From the NCBI RefSeq assembly GCF_014230315.1, contig NZ_JACLAW010000020.1, positions 1 to 42,219 of the forward strand: a DNA stretch of 42,219 nucleotides, given 5' to 3'. The notes beneath the pieces are model-generated. The model was not told the origin of the DNA, made no database searches, and worked only from the letters and a program-made list of their open reading frames with translations. This document shows positions 15,529-23,746 of this stretch, one piece after another; the stretch's first letter is position 1; every line of letters starts with the position of its first letter. The stretch comes from Novosphingobium flavum. Lineage in GTDB: Bacteria; Pseudomonadota; Alphaproteobacteria; Sphingomonadales; Sphingomonadaceae. A program made the translations under genes and the position numbers.

Positions 15529-17688
15529 TTAGGACAGCAACAATGCCTCGAACGCGCCCACCGGCGGCAGATCGTACCATGTCCGCCCCGGATCGCCGGG
15601 CCGGGTCACGCCCTGCACGACCACTCCGGAAACGAGCGCCCGAGCCTGCCCGGGAGCCGGTCCTGCAACGCCGATACTGAGGCCATGCAGTGCCGGCGGC
15701 GCATCGTAGCGCCCGTTCCGCTGGCCGGCATAGTTGATCACATGGAGAAGCGTGTTCGACGCTCCGCTGCGCATGACGGTCAGTTCAACCGCGCCGTCGC
15801 CTTCGAGCACGAAGCGCTGGGGCCGTCCGTAGCGTGTGACCAGCGCGGTGAGGAGTTGCTGGTTCACCAGTAGACCGTCACGGTAATACTGCCACTCGTT
15901 GAGGAACGGAATGTGGGCAACGTGCCCGGCGCCGTGCTTGCGTACCAGCAGCCCCGGCGCTTCGCGCGGCTTGCTGCCCGGCACGATGTAGCTGTACTCC
16001 GGCGGACCCCAGCGGATGTCGGGAATGAATGGAATGAGGTTCTCGCTCCCCTCGCGCACCGGCCCGCCGAAGTAGAACCCGTCGATCGGTGTCGGATTGG
16101 GGGAATGGCGCAGCGTGCCCCGCGCGGAATCGAGCGTCCAGCCTTCTGCTTTCTGCGGCTCGCCAAAGCTGGCCAGCGGGGACGAGGCAAGCGGCATGGC
16201 CGTGCGAAGATGCCCCTGCTCGTCATAGCCCGCCGTCATGCCGGAGGTGACCAGCAGGCCGCCGGCCGCAACGAAAGCATCGAGCGCCGCGGCTTCCGCG
16301 TCCGACATGCACACCACATTGGGGGCCAGGATCACGTCGAAGTCGGCCAGCTTCGTCTTGCCCGATACCACTGCCTCGCCCTGCACGAACTGGAACGGCA
16401 GGCGCGAATCCACCAGCATCGAATAGGCCCCGCGCGTGGTGCCGTTGCGATAGCCCACCCACGGTGTCGCCGCGGTGAAGCTCTCGTTCGCCGATGAATC
16501 GTACAGGCCGATCCGCGCCGCCGGAGCCGTGTTCAGGTAATGGGCGCTGTTCGCCGCCTCCCACTTGAACAGCGCGGACAGCGGCGGGAGGTAGGTCTGG
16601 TCGTCCTGGTCCTTGAGGCTGCCCATCAGATAGAGGTCGAGCCGCCCACCGTTCCCCAGCATCTGGGCGAAGCGGTTGATGTGGTAATACGGCGTCTCCG
16701 TCACGAAGCGCCAGGGGTAGTCGATGTGCGCTGTCGAGGTGGAGGAGAACGGCTTGCCCGGCCCCTGCGCCTTCGCCCGGCGGATCTGCTCGCCCGACTG
16801 GTACTGCCATTCCGGCGCCGGGCGCCTGACCCGGCGCTGCAGTTCGCCGCGACCGACAAACTCGTAATCTTCCCCGCGAAAGATCGGCACGCCAGGGATC
16901 AGTTCGTCAGCCAGGGCGTGCATCCGCTTGAAGATGTCGTCGAGCACGCGCCGCTGGAATTCGAGGTACGACCGGTAATTCGGGTCGGAGAAGGTGAACT
17001 CCTTCGGGAGGTCTTTGTCGTACATCTTCCGGAACGCGGTGCGGCAGTTGTTGCACACGCAGAAGCCTCGATTGCGCCCGGCATAATCGTTGACGCCAAA
17101 GCCCACGCCGTTGAAGAACACCCCGTCCGGCTTGTAAGCGGTCAGCGCTTCGCGCAGCATCTTCAGCGCATAGTCCTGCAGCCATGCGCCGTTGGGGCAC
17201 GCCTGGTAGGTGCCGGCGAACTCGGTCGGCGCCCCGTCCGCATAGATCCCGAACCAGTCCGGATGGGCGTCATAGACGCTCTTCAGCGCTTTCGACGTAT
17301 CGAACCGGCCAAGATAGACCAGCCCCTCGGCATGGCACGCCGCGATCATCTCCTTGACGAAGTCGTTCTTGAGGAACGGATTCTTGTACTGGAGCGGCAA
17401 CCTGGTGGGATAGAACGCGACAATACCGCCAATATTTGAGACGATCGCGGTCCCACCGAAGTCCTTCACCGCCCGTGCCATCTCGCGCGGATCTTCCAGC
17501 GCGTCGATCTCGCGCAGGTTGGTCTGGACGATGCGGTAATCCTGCTCCCACCAGCGGCGGCGGTCGAAGTCCCCGGCTTTCGGCCCCACGGCGCGGGCGA
17601 CGGCGATCCCGCCCCCGCCGAGGGTGAGGCCCCCAAGTGACAGACCCTGCAACACCTGACGGCGCGAAGCCTCGAACGATTGCGACAT
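15529..17688 (-). CDS. Tat-exported glycosyl-hydrolase-like protein GHL3
   Basis: The ATG at 17688 is preferred because the AGAGGG site is 6 bases upstream of it; an in-frame ATG at 17694 abuts that site. Product 719 residues. The N-terminus MSQSFEASRRQVLQGLSLGG is a twin-arginine signal. The barrel shows VKDFGGTAIVSNIGGIVAFYPTRLP, LVYLGRFDTSK, HPDWFGIYADG and DGVFFNGVGFG, and then the cysteine motif CVCNNCRTAFRKMY. The trimerisation-like domain has FDVILAPNVVCMSDAEAAALDAFVAAGGLLVTSG. The C-terminus is beta-rich (VELTVMRSGASNTLLHVINYAG). It is the third gene of the TBDT2 - reductase - GHL3 unit, separated from the reductase by a strong hairpin. Enzymatic function is inferred only from fold resemblance. 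Confidence 0.8.
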   Translation of the reverse strand: MSQSFEASRRQVLQGLSLGGLTLGGGGIAVARAVGPKAGDFDRRRWWEQDYRIVQTNLREIDALEDPREMARAVKDFGGTAIVSNIGGIVAFYPTRLPLQYKNPFLKNDFVKEMIAACHAEGLVYLGRFDTSKALKSVYDAHPDWFGIYADGAPTEFAGTYQACPNGAWLQDYALKMLREALTAYKPDGVFFNGVGFGVNDYAGRNRGFCVCNNCRTAFRKMYDKDLPKEFTFSDPNYRSYLEFQRRVLDDIFKRMHALADELIPGVPIFRGEDYEFVGRGELQRRVRRPAPEWQYQSGEQIRRAKAQGPGKPFSSTSTAHIDYPWRFVTETPYYHINRFAQMLGNGGRLDLYLMGSLKDQDDQTYLPPLSALFKWEAANSAHYLNTAPAARIGLYDSSANESFTAATPWVGYRNGTTRGAYSMLVDSRLPFQFVQGEAVVSGKTKLADFDVILAPNVVCMSDAEAAALDAFVAAGGLLVTSGMTAGYDEQGHLRTAMPLASSPLASFGEPQKAEGWTLDSARGTLRHSPNPTPIDGFYFGGPVREGSENLIPFIPDIRWGPPEYSYIVPGSKPREAPGLLVRKHGAGHVAHIPFLNEWQYYRDGLLVNQQLLTALVTRYGRPQRFVLEGDGAVELTVMRSGASNTLLHVINYAGQRNGRYDAPPALHGLSIGVAGPAPGQARALVSGVVVQGVTRPGDPGRTWYDLPPVGAFEALLLS

Positions 17689-17719
17689 ACTCATCCCTCT
17701 ACACTCAAGACATTGCATC

Positions 17720-17750
17720 GACCGGCCGCGGCCGAGAACCGCGGCCGGTC
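17720..17750 (-). other. Intercistronic hairpin between garR and GHL3
   Basis: GACCGGCCGCGG (17720-17731) pairs perfectly over 12 bp with CCGCGGCCGGTC (17739-17750) around a 7-base loop. It fills most of the 67-base gap between the reductase stop and the GHL3 start. No U-tract follows, so an attenuator or RNA-stabilising role is more likely than complete termination. Confidence 0.6.
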
Positions 17751-17755
17751 TCCCC

Positions 17756-18649
17756 TCATTCGACGGAGGGCGCGACTTCGTGCTCGGCCAGGAATTCCAG
17801 CGCGCGGACCATGGCAGAGTGATCCCAATCCTTGCCACCATGGGCCACGCAGGCGCTGAACAACTGCTGTGCCTGGGCCGTATTCGGCAACGCCATCCCC
17901 AACGCGCGCGCGCCGGACAGAGCGAGATTGAGATCCTTCTGGTGCAGCCCGATCCGGAATCCCGGCGCGAAAGTGCGGTCGATCATGCGCTGGCCGTGAA
18001 CCTCTAGCACACGCGAGGCAGCGAATCCGCCCATCAGGGCTTCGCGCACTTTTGCAGGATCGGCCCCGGCCTTGGAAGCGAACAGGAGCGCTTCGGCCAC
18101 GGCCTCGATGTTGAGGGCGACGATGATCTGGTTTGCGACCTTGGTGACCTGTCCCGATCCGACGCCCCCGACATGGGTGATGTTCTTGCCCATGAGCTCG
18201 AGCAGTGGACGTACATGCTCGAACGCCTCAGGCTTGCCGCCGCACATGATGGTCAGGCTGGCGGCCTTGGCACCCACCTCCCCGCCTGAAACGGGTGCAT
18301 CGACGTAATGACAACCCAGTGCCTCAATCCTCTCCGCGAACCCGCGCGTCGCGATAGGATCAATCGAACTCATGTCGACCACGTGTGTGCCCGGCCGCAG
18401 CCCAGCCGCGACACCGCCCTCGCCGAACAGGACGGATTCGACATCCGGGGTATCCGGCAGCATCAGGATGACGACCTCTGCCGATGCCGCAAGGTCGCGT
18501 GCGCTGCTGCTCACGAAGGCGCCGCCCGACACAAGTTCCTGCGGCAGGGGCGAACGATGGCCCAGCACGAGCAACTGGTGCCCTCCGTTCAACAGATGAC
18601 CGGCCATGGGTCGCCCCATGATGCCCAAACCGATGAATCCGATCTTCAT
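17756..18649 (-). CDS. garR: Tartronate semialdehyde reductase (2-hydroxy-3-oxopropionate reductase)
   Basis: The 297-residue enzyme belongs to the beta-hydroxyacid dehydrogenase family and should reduce tartronate semialdehyde to D-glycerate with NAD(P)H in the cytoplasm. It has the N-terminal Rossmann motif GFIGLGIMGRPMAGHL (4-19), the substrate signature DAPVSGGEVGA (117-127), catalytic K170 with N173 (GQVTKVANQ) and the C-terminal HQKDLNLAL helix. An AAGAGG site precedes the ATG. It lies between TBDT2 and GHL3. Its partners are hydroxypyruvate isomerase (8369-9151) and glycerate 2-kinase (1765-3048). L-threonate dehydrogenase and 3-hydroxyisobutyrate dehydrogenase share the fold; the neighbours favour tartronate semialdehyde. 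Confidence 0.85.
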   Translation of the reverse strand: MKIGFIGLGIMGRPMAGHLLNGGHQLLVLGHRSPLPQELVSGGAFVSSSARDLAASAEVVILMLPDTPDVESVLFGEGGVAAGLRPGTHVVDMSSIDPIATRGFAERIEALGCHYVDAPVSGGEVGAKAASLTIMCGGKPEAFEHVRPLLELMGKNITHVGGVGSGQVTKVANQIIVALNIEAVAEALLFASKAGADPAKVREALMGGFAASRVLEVHGQRMIDRTFAPGFRIGLHQKDLNLALSGARALGMALPNTAQAQQLFSACVAHGGKDWDHSAMVRALEFLAEHEVAPSVE

Positions 18650-18677
18650 GGTACCTCTTTCGCAATTTCACAAAACG

Positions 18678-18699
18678 GAGGGCGGGCCACCCCGCCCTC
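18678..18699 (-). other. Intercistronic hairpin between TBDT2 and garR
   Basis: GAGGGCGGG (18678-18686) pairs perfectly with CCCGCCCTC (18691-18699) around a 4-base loop, in the 58-base gap after the TBDT2 stop. No T-run is present. It may lower expression of garR and GHL3 relative to the receptor. Confidence 0.55.
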
Positions 18700-18707
18700 G
18701 CATCTAC

Positions 18708-21485
18708 TCAGAACTTGAGGCGCGCGCCCACGCCCACGACCCGCCCCCGCATATCGTAGAACTGCGATGAAGAGGCCGCGGCGACGGTGATCGTGTTCGC
18801 CGCGATCAACGGCGGATCGGTGTCGAGCAGGTTCTCCACCTTGGCATAGAGCTGGATGTTGTCGCTCACATCATATTGCGCCGACAGGTCCGTGTAGAGG
18901 AACGCCGGGTAGTTGTTCCGGTTCAGATCGAGCGCGCCGTAGGTATTGTCGTATTTGCCCGGCCCGACGTAGTTGAACAGAACCCGGAAATTGAACGGCC
19001 CCTGGCCATAGCTGATGGTCGTCGAACCGCGCCACTTGGGCGTGGCATAGGTGCCGGTCAGTTGCCCCGCCGTGTCCACCGACCCGCTCCCGGTAGAGCT
19101 GATCAGGCGGTCCGTGTAAGTCGCCACGGTGCGCAGCCCCAGTTCGCCGCTGCCCAGCGGGATCTGGTAGGACAGCTCGAAATCGAGACCGCTGGTCTTG
19201 AGCGTCTGGGCGTTGAAGGTCGTGACCTGGACCTGGGTGATCGTTCCGGTGGAGTCGCGCAGGATGCCTGCGCAGAAGGTCTGGTCGCCCGCGGCGCACC
19301 TGTTGACCACTTCCTGGGGCGTCGGAACCGTAATGGCATCACGCAGGTCGATATTGAAATAGTCGACCGAGAACTGAAGCCGAGGAATGAAGGACGGCTG
19401 GAGCACGACGCCCGCGGTGAAAGTGTGAGCCACTTCCGGCTTCAGCTTGGGATTGCCGCCCGCCAGCGTATTCACGTTGGCGGACTTGTTGTTCACGAAG
19501 TCGATCACCGTGTTCCCGGCGCGCAGCGACGAAGCCGAGTACAGGTCATCGATCTTCGGCGCACGGAAATCCTTGGAATAGGTCCCGCGGAAGCGGATCG
19601 AATCGTTGACGGCCCAGTTGAGACCGACCTTCCACACGGCGGTGGAACCGCTCGTGCTGTAGTTCACGTAGCGACCTGCAAGATCGAGATCGAGGCTCTT
19701 GGCAAAGGCCGATTCCGAAGCCAGCGGGACGCTTGCTTCGCCATACCCCTCCCACACGCGCAGGGCGCCATAGTAGGATGCAAACGTCCCCTGCCGCCAG
19801 CCGTTCAGGTCCGAAATCGGATCGGACTTGTTGTCGACCGTGTCGCGGCGATACTCGATGCCCGTCGCCAGCTTGATCGGCCCGGCCCAGGTCGCTCCGA
19901 GGTCGCCCGACAGGTTCCCGGCAACGTCGACACTGTTCGAATACGAGCGCTGGTAAGAGGTACCGGACGCATAGGCGACAACGGCCGGGGTAAGCGAATT
20001 GAGGCCGAAAACATTGGCCGGAACGCAGCCATCGGTCGGGTTCGTCAGCGTCGAGCGGCAGATCACCTGCCCGTTCGGCCCCATGACGGGATCGATCGCC
20101 TTGTTCCAGTTGATATTGTTGCGATTGTTTTGACCGAGGTTTTCCGACCGCGCGTGAGTGTAGGATGCCGAAACGTCCCACTTCCAGCTACCGCCCAGCG
20201 GTCCCTTGAGACCCGCACCGACACGCAGGTAATCGTTGGTCGTGGTGTTGAGATTGACGCCCATTTCAGGGTTGATGCGCCCCAGCTTGACGGTCTGGAG
20301 ATTGTTGGAGACCATTTGCGCGAGGATGTTCGCCGGCAGGTAGGGGTTATCACGATTGATCGTGATGTCGCCGTTGTTGTAGTTCCAATTATTGGTCGCC
20401 TGATTGCGGGAGCGGGCAGCCAGCACGTCGACGCTGGCCTCGACATCCGGGGTCACTTCATAGGTCAGACGCGATAAGCCGCTGAACTGGCGAGCCGCTG
20501 TTGCGATCAGCGCGAAATCGGGCTGCGGCATGAGGCCGTCGCCACCCTCCATCCAGACCGTGCCAACATTCGTTCCCTGCACGAACAGGCTCTGCTGCCC
20601 GTTGGCCCCAAACTGAATATTCTTGAGCGCGCCGGCCGTCGTGATGAGCCCGCCTAGCGTCATCGAGGACAGCCGGGCATTCGGCACGATCACCTGGCGG
20701 AACTGGCCGTTGGTCGCCGTGTAAGAGGCATTCGGCAGCAGCGTCCAGCCTTGGCTGCCCCAGTCCCGCGCGCCCTGATAGACCATATTCGGGGTCTCGC
20801 GATAGGAACCGGCGATCACGAAATGACCGCGTCCGTCGGCGAATTTGGTGCCGTAGATCAGGCTCGCGGCGTAGGTATTGAGGTCACCATGCGTACTCTG
20901 CGAATACTGGGCATCGACCTTTGCGCCCTCGTACTTGGTGTTGAGGATCATGTTGACGACGCCGGTGACCGCGTCGGAGCCATAGACCGATGATGCGCCG
21001 GCGGTGACGATTTCCATGCGCGAGATCAGCGGTGCAGGAATAACGTTGATGTCGAACCCGCCAACCGGGCTAGTGTCCATGAGCCGCTGGCCATCGAGCA
21101 GGACAAGCGTCCGGCTCGGGCCGAGCGAGCGCATGTTGAAGTTGCTGACGCCGATGTTGCGGCCGCTGCCGACGGTCTGGTTGGGCCGGAGGGCCGGCAC
21201 GTCGCGCAGCAGGTCGACCGCGCTGGTAGCCGCCTTCGCCTCGAGCTGCTTTTCGCCGATGGAAGTAACCGGCGTCGGCGTCTGGAACGTAGTCCGGGCG
21301 ATGCGACTGCCGGTCACGACGATGTCTTCGTCAGGCGTCGTCGGCCCCGCGCGGGTCTCGTCAGCCGGCGCTACCGCTTCAGCGGCGAGAACCGCATCCA
21401 CGGCTTGCGCCTGAGCCGCCCCGTGCATTGCTACAAGGCTGGCGCTCGCCATCAGCGCACAGGTCTTGCTCCAGTAAGCCATCAT
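18708..21485 (-). CDS. TonB-dependent receptor TBDT2
   Basis: The product has 925 residues from ATG 21485; a second ATG follows directly, and a GGAGAGGG site serves either. The signal peptide is about residues 1-27 (ALMASASLVAMHGAAQAQA). Then come EDIVVTGSRIARTTF (TonB-box-like), a plug with VDLLRDVPALRPNQ, FNMRSLGPSRTLVLLDGQR and EIVTAGASSVYGSDAVTGVVN, and a barrel closing with GRVVGVGARLKF. It closely resembles TBDT1 over the whole length, so the two modules probably arose by duplication or import related ligands. It heads the unit with garR and GHL3. Ligand unknown. Confidence 0.93.
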   Translation of the reverse strand: MMAYWSKTCALMASASLVAMHGAAQAQAVDAVLAAEAVAPADETRAGPTTPDEDIVVTGSRIARTTFQTPTPVTSIGEKQLEAKAATSAVDLLRDVPALRPNQTVGSGRNIGVSNFNMRSLGPSRTLVLLDGQRLMDTSPVGGFDINVIPAPLISRMEIVTAGASSVYGSDAVTGVVNMILNTKYEGAKVDAQYSQSTHGDLNTYAASLIYGTKFADGRGHFVIAGSYRETPNMVYQGARDWGSQGWTLLPNASYTATNGQFRQVIVPNARLSSMTLGGLITTAGALKNIQFGANGQQSLFVQGTNVGTVWMEGGDGLMPQPDFALIATAARQFSGLSRLTYEVTPDVEASVDVLAARSRNQATNNWNYNNGDITINRDNPYLPANILAQMVSNNLQTVKLGRINPEMGVNLNTTTNDYLRVGAGLKGPLGGSWKWDVSASYTHARSENLGQNNRNNINWNKAIDPVMGPNGQVICRSTLTNPTDGCVPANVFGLNSLTPAVVAYASGTSYQRSYSNSVDVAGNLSGDLGATWAGPIKLATGIEYRRDTVDNKSDPISDLNGWRQGTFASYYGALRVWEGYGEASVPLASESAFAKSLDLDLAGRYVNYSTSGSTAVWKVGLNWAVNDSIRFRGTYSKDFRAPKIDDLYSASSLRAGNTVIDFVNNKSANVNTLAGGNPKLKPEVAHTFTAGVVLQPSFIPRLQFSVDYFNIDLRDAITVPTPQEVVNRCAAGDQTFCAGILRDSTGTITQVQVTTFNAQTLKTSGLDFELSYQIPLGSGELGLRTVATYTDRLISSTGSGSVDTAGQLTGTYATPKWRGSTTISYGQGPFNFRVLFNYVGPGKYDNTYGALDLNRNNYPAFLYTDLSAQYDVSDNIQLYAKVENLLDTDPPLIAANTITVAAASSSQFYDMRGRVVGVGARLKF

Positions 21486-21757
21486 CCCTCTCCAAGATTA
21501 TTGGCCGGGCGTTCACGCCCGCCGCTTAACCTTTGGATAGCGCGACACACCGAATCACGCAATGGTCAACTTTTCTTTCCGTTTTATTTTTTCAGGTGAG
21601 GCGTCACGGCCACATCCGGCGGCCTGCCGACACTCACTTGTTCCGCATCATATATCTGATTTTGGTCGTGTTTTTCCGGCCATTATAGCAGATAAATTCT
21701 GGTAATATGATGGAGCCATCGGTGACAGTACAGCCCGGAAAGGTGTGAATCAAACAG
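21486..21757. promoter_or_regulatory. Promoter region of TBDT2
   Basis: 272 bases without a gene, AT-richer than the flanks. It holds the TBDT2 promoter and the tail region of the LysR gene, which reads towards it. A loose relative of the TGG...CCA element is at 21663-21682 (TGGTCGTGTTTTTCCGGCCA, 20 bases, same TGTTTTT core). A second with exact 19-base spacing is at 21700-21718 (TGGTAATATGATGGAGCCA) but lacks the T-run. Neither is strong enough to call an operator. Confidence 0.4.
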
Positions 21758-22651
21758 TCAGCTCCGAAAGCGCAGGGCCTCGACCACGACCGCGAAGGCC
21801 GGAGGGAGTTCCCGCCGGCTTGGATAGTAGAGGTGATGCCCCGGGAACGCAGGGCACCAGTCTTCTAGAGCGCACACCAACCGGCCCTCGGCAATGTGCT
21901 TGCGTACCTGGTCTTCCATCACGAACGCGAGACCATGCCCCGCGAGTGCCGCACTCAATGCGACGCTTGAATCGTTGACCACCAACGGGCCATCGACGCG
22001 GACATTGAGCGGCACTCCGTCCTTTTCGAACTCCCACGCATAGATCTCACCCTTGGTGGCCATGCGCAGGTTGATGCAGGCATGATCGGTCAGATCGCGC
22101 GGAGTATCGGGCGTGCCCCGGCGAGCGAAATATTCTGGCGCGCCCACCACGACCAGGCGCAGGTCCGGCCCGATCCGCACTGCGATCATGTCCCGCTCCA
22201 CCCTCTCGCCTAGCCGCACTCCGGCATCGAAGCGATCAGCCACGATGTTGGTGAGCGCGCTATCGAGCGACAGCTCGATCTGGATATCGGGATAGTCTGC
22301 GAGAATGCGGTCGACCGCAGGCCAGAGGATGGTTTCGGCGGCATGGCGGCTGCACGTTATGCGCACGGTTCCCGCTGGACGATCGCGGAAACGGCTCAGC
22401 GAAACGAGGCGCGCCTCGATTTCGCCAAGCGCGGGACGGAGCGCTTCGAGCAATTGTTCGCCTGCCTCGGTTACCCCGACATTGCGCGTGGTGCGCGACA
22501 GGAGCTTGATCCCGAGTTGTGCCTCCAGGCGCTTGACCGTCTGGCTGATAGCCGATTGCGAGGTGCGGAGGCGGGCCGCCGCGCGGGTGAAGCTGCGCTC
22601 TTCCGCAACGGCGGCGAAGGCGGCGAGGTCGCCCAACTCGTTTCGCGCCAT
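21758..22651 (-). CDS. LysR-family transcriptional regulator
   Basis: The 297-residue protein has the N-terminal LysR helix-turn-helix (about 3-62: AFAAVAEERSFTRAAARL, SQSAISQTVKRLEAQLGIKLLSRTTR) and a periplasmic-binding-protein-like effector domain (about 90-295). It is divergent from the aldo/keto reductase - IorAB-type operon with a 94-base gap, the usual arrangement for a LysR activator or repressor of that operon. The effector is unknown. It ends towards the TBDT2 promoter, but its orientation makes the downstream oxidoreductase genes the likelier target. Confidence 0.9.
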   Translation of the reverse strand: MARNELGDLAAFAAVAEERSFTRAAARLRTSQSAISQTVKRLEAQLGIKLLSRTTRNVGVTEAGEQLLEALRPALGEIEARLVSLSRFRDRPAGTVRITCSRHAAETILWPAVDRILADYPDIQIELSLDSALTNIVADRFDAGVRLGERVERDMIAVRIGPDLRLVVVGAPEYFARRGTPDTPRDLTDHACINLRMATKGEIYAWEFEKDGVPLNVRVDGPLVVNDSSVALSAALAGHGLAFVMEDQVRKHIAEGRLVCALEDWCPAFPGHHLYYPSRRELPPAFAVVVEALRFRS

Positions 22652-22683
22652 TTATTATTCTCCGATATAGGTTCATGCCGAAC

Positions 22684-22694
22684 TTAGTGGCTAA
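22684..22694. promoter_or_regulatory. Possible LysR-type site in the divergent promoter
   Basis: TTAGTGGCTAA is an inverted repeat (TTAG-N3-CTAA) in the middle of the 94-base gap between the LysR gene and the aldo/keto reductase gene. Dyads with a T...A pattern are typical LysR contacts, but this one is short and may be chance. Confidence 0.3.
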
Positions 22695-22745
22695 TCGCAA
22701 TTATCTCCATCCTTTACAAAGGCACTGCAACGAAGGAGCACCGCC

Positions 22746-23723
22746 TTGAAACAGCGCACACTCGGCAATGGCCTCGAGGTCTCCGCAATCGGCCTCGGCT
22801 GCATGGGCCTCAGTTTCGGCTATGGCCCCGGACTGGCCCGCGAGGATGGCATTCGCCTGATCCGCTCCGCCCACGAACAGGGGGTAACCTTCTTCGATAC
22901 CGCTGAAGCCTATGGCCGGCTCAACGAGGAGATGGTCGGCGACGCGCTGGCCCCGGTGCGCGAGCGGGTGGTGATCGCCACCAAGTTCGGCTTTCGTGAC
23001 GGCGACAGCACCCAGGGTCTCGACAGCCGACCTGAGCGCATCCGCGCCGTGGCCGAGGAAAGCCTGCGGCGGCTGCGGACCGACCGGATCGACCTGTTCT
23101 ACCAGCACCGGGTCGATCCGGCCGTGCCGGTCGAGGATGTGGCGGGCGCGGTTCGCGACCTGATCGCCGAGGGGAAGGTCAAGCATTTCGGGATGTCGGA
23201 GGCCGGGCCGGAATCGATCCGCCGCGCCCATGCGGTGCAGCCGGTAACGGCGCTGCAGAGCGAGTATTCGCTGTGGTGGCGCGCACCCGAAGCAGAAATC
23301 CTGCCGCTGTGCGAGGAACTGGGCATCGGCCTCGTGCCGTTCAGCCCGCTCGGCAAGGGGTTCCTCACCGGCGCAATCAGTGCCGACACCGAGTTCGACA
23401 AGACCGACTTTCGCAACATTGTGCCCCGCTTCTCAACCGAAAACCGCGAGGCGAACAGCCTGCTGGTTGAACAGATCGGCGTCATCGCGGCGGCGCGCGG
23501 GGTTACCAACGCGCAGATCGCGCTGGCCTGGGTCATGGCGCAAAAGCCGTGGATCGTGCCGATCCCAGGCACGACCAAGGCGCACCGCTTGACGGAAAAC
23601 CTCGGTGCAGCGAACATCGCGCTCACCTCGAACGAACTGGGGCGGATCGCCGATGTTCTGGCTGCGACCGCGGTGCAGGGCGAGCGCTATCCGGCGGCAC
23701 TGGCAGCCCGCGCAGGACGCTGA
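22746..23723 (+). CDS. Aldo/keto reductase
   Basis: The 325-residue cytoplasmic TIM-barrel oxidoreductase reduces aldehydes or ketones with NADPH. It starts at TTG 22746, supported by an AAGGAG site 8 bases upstream and by the family start (MKQRTLGNGLEVSAIGLGCMG). The catalytic tetrad is visible: D and Y in FFDTAEAYG, K in VVIATKFGF and H in LFYQHRVD. The C-terminal nucleotide-binding segment is WIVPIPGTTKAHRLTENLGA. The AKR13/YakC-like subgroup is suggested by the first motif. It leads an operon with a two-subunit molybdenum hydroxylase, so it may act on an aldehyde or quinone-like compound produced or used there. Substrate not predictable. Confidence 0.92.
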   Translation: MKQRTLGNGLEVSAIGLGCMGLSFGYGPGLAREDGIRLIRSAHEQGVTFFDTAEAYGRLNEEMVGDALAPVRERVVIATKFGFRDGDSTQGLDSRPERIRAVAEESLRRLRTDRIDLFYQHRVDPAVPVEDVAGAVRDLIAEGKVKHFGMSEAGPESIRRAHAVQPVTALQSEYSLWWRAPEAEILPLCEELGIGLVPFSPLGKGFLTGAISADTEFDKTDFRNIVPRFSTENREANSLLVEQIGVIAAARGVTNAQIALAWVMAQKPWIVPIPGTTKAHRLTENLGAANIALTSNELGRIADVLAATAVQGERYPAALAARAGR

Positions 23724-23746
23724 ACCGACACATCGGGAGATTGGGT

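Noticed and set aside
8369..18649. Reading hyi and garR as a threonate/erythronate pathway (otnI-ltnD)
   Set aside because: The required kinase OtnK and aldolase OtnC are absent, whereas a glycerate 2-kinase is present.
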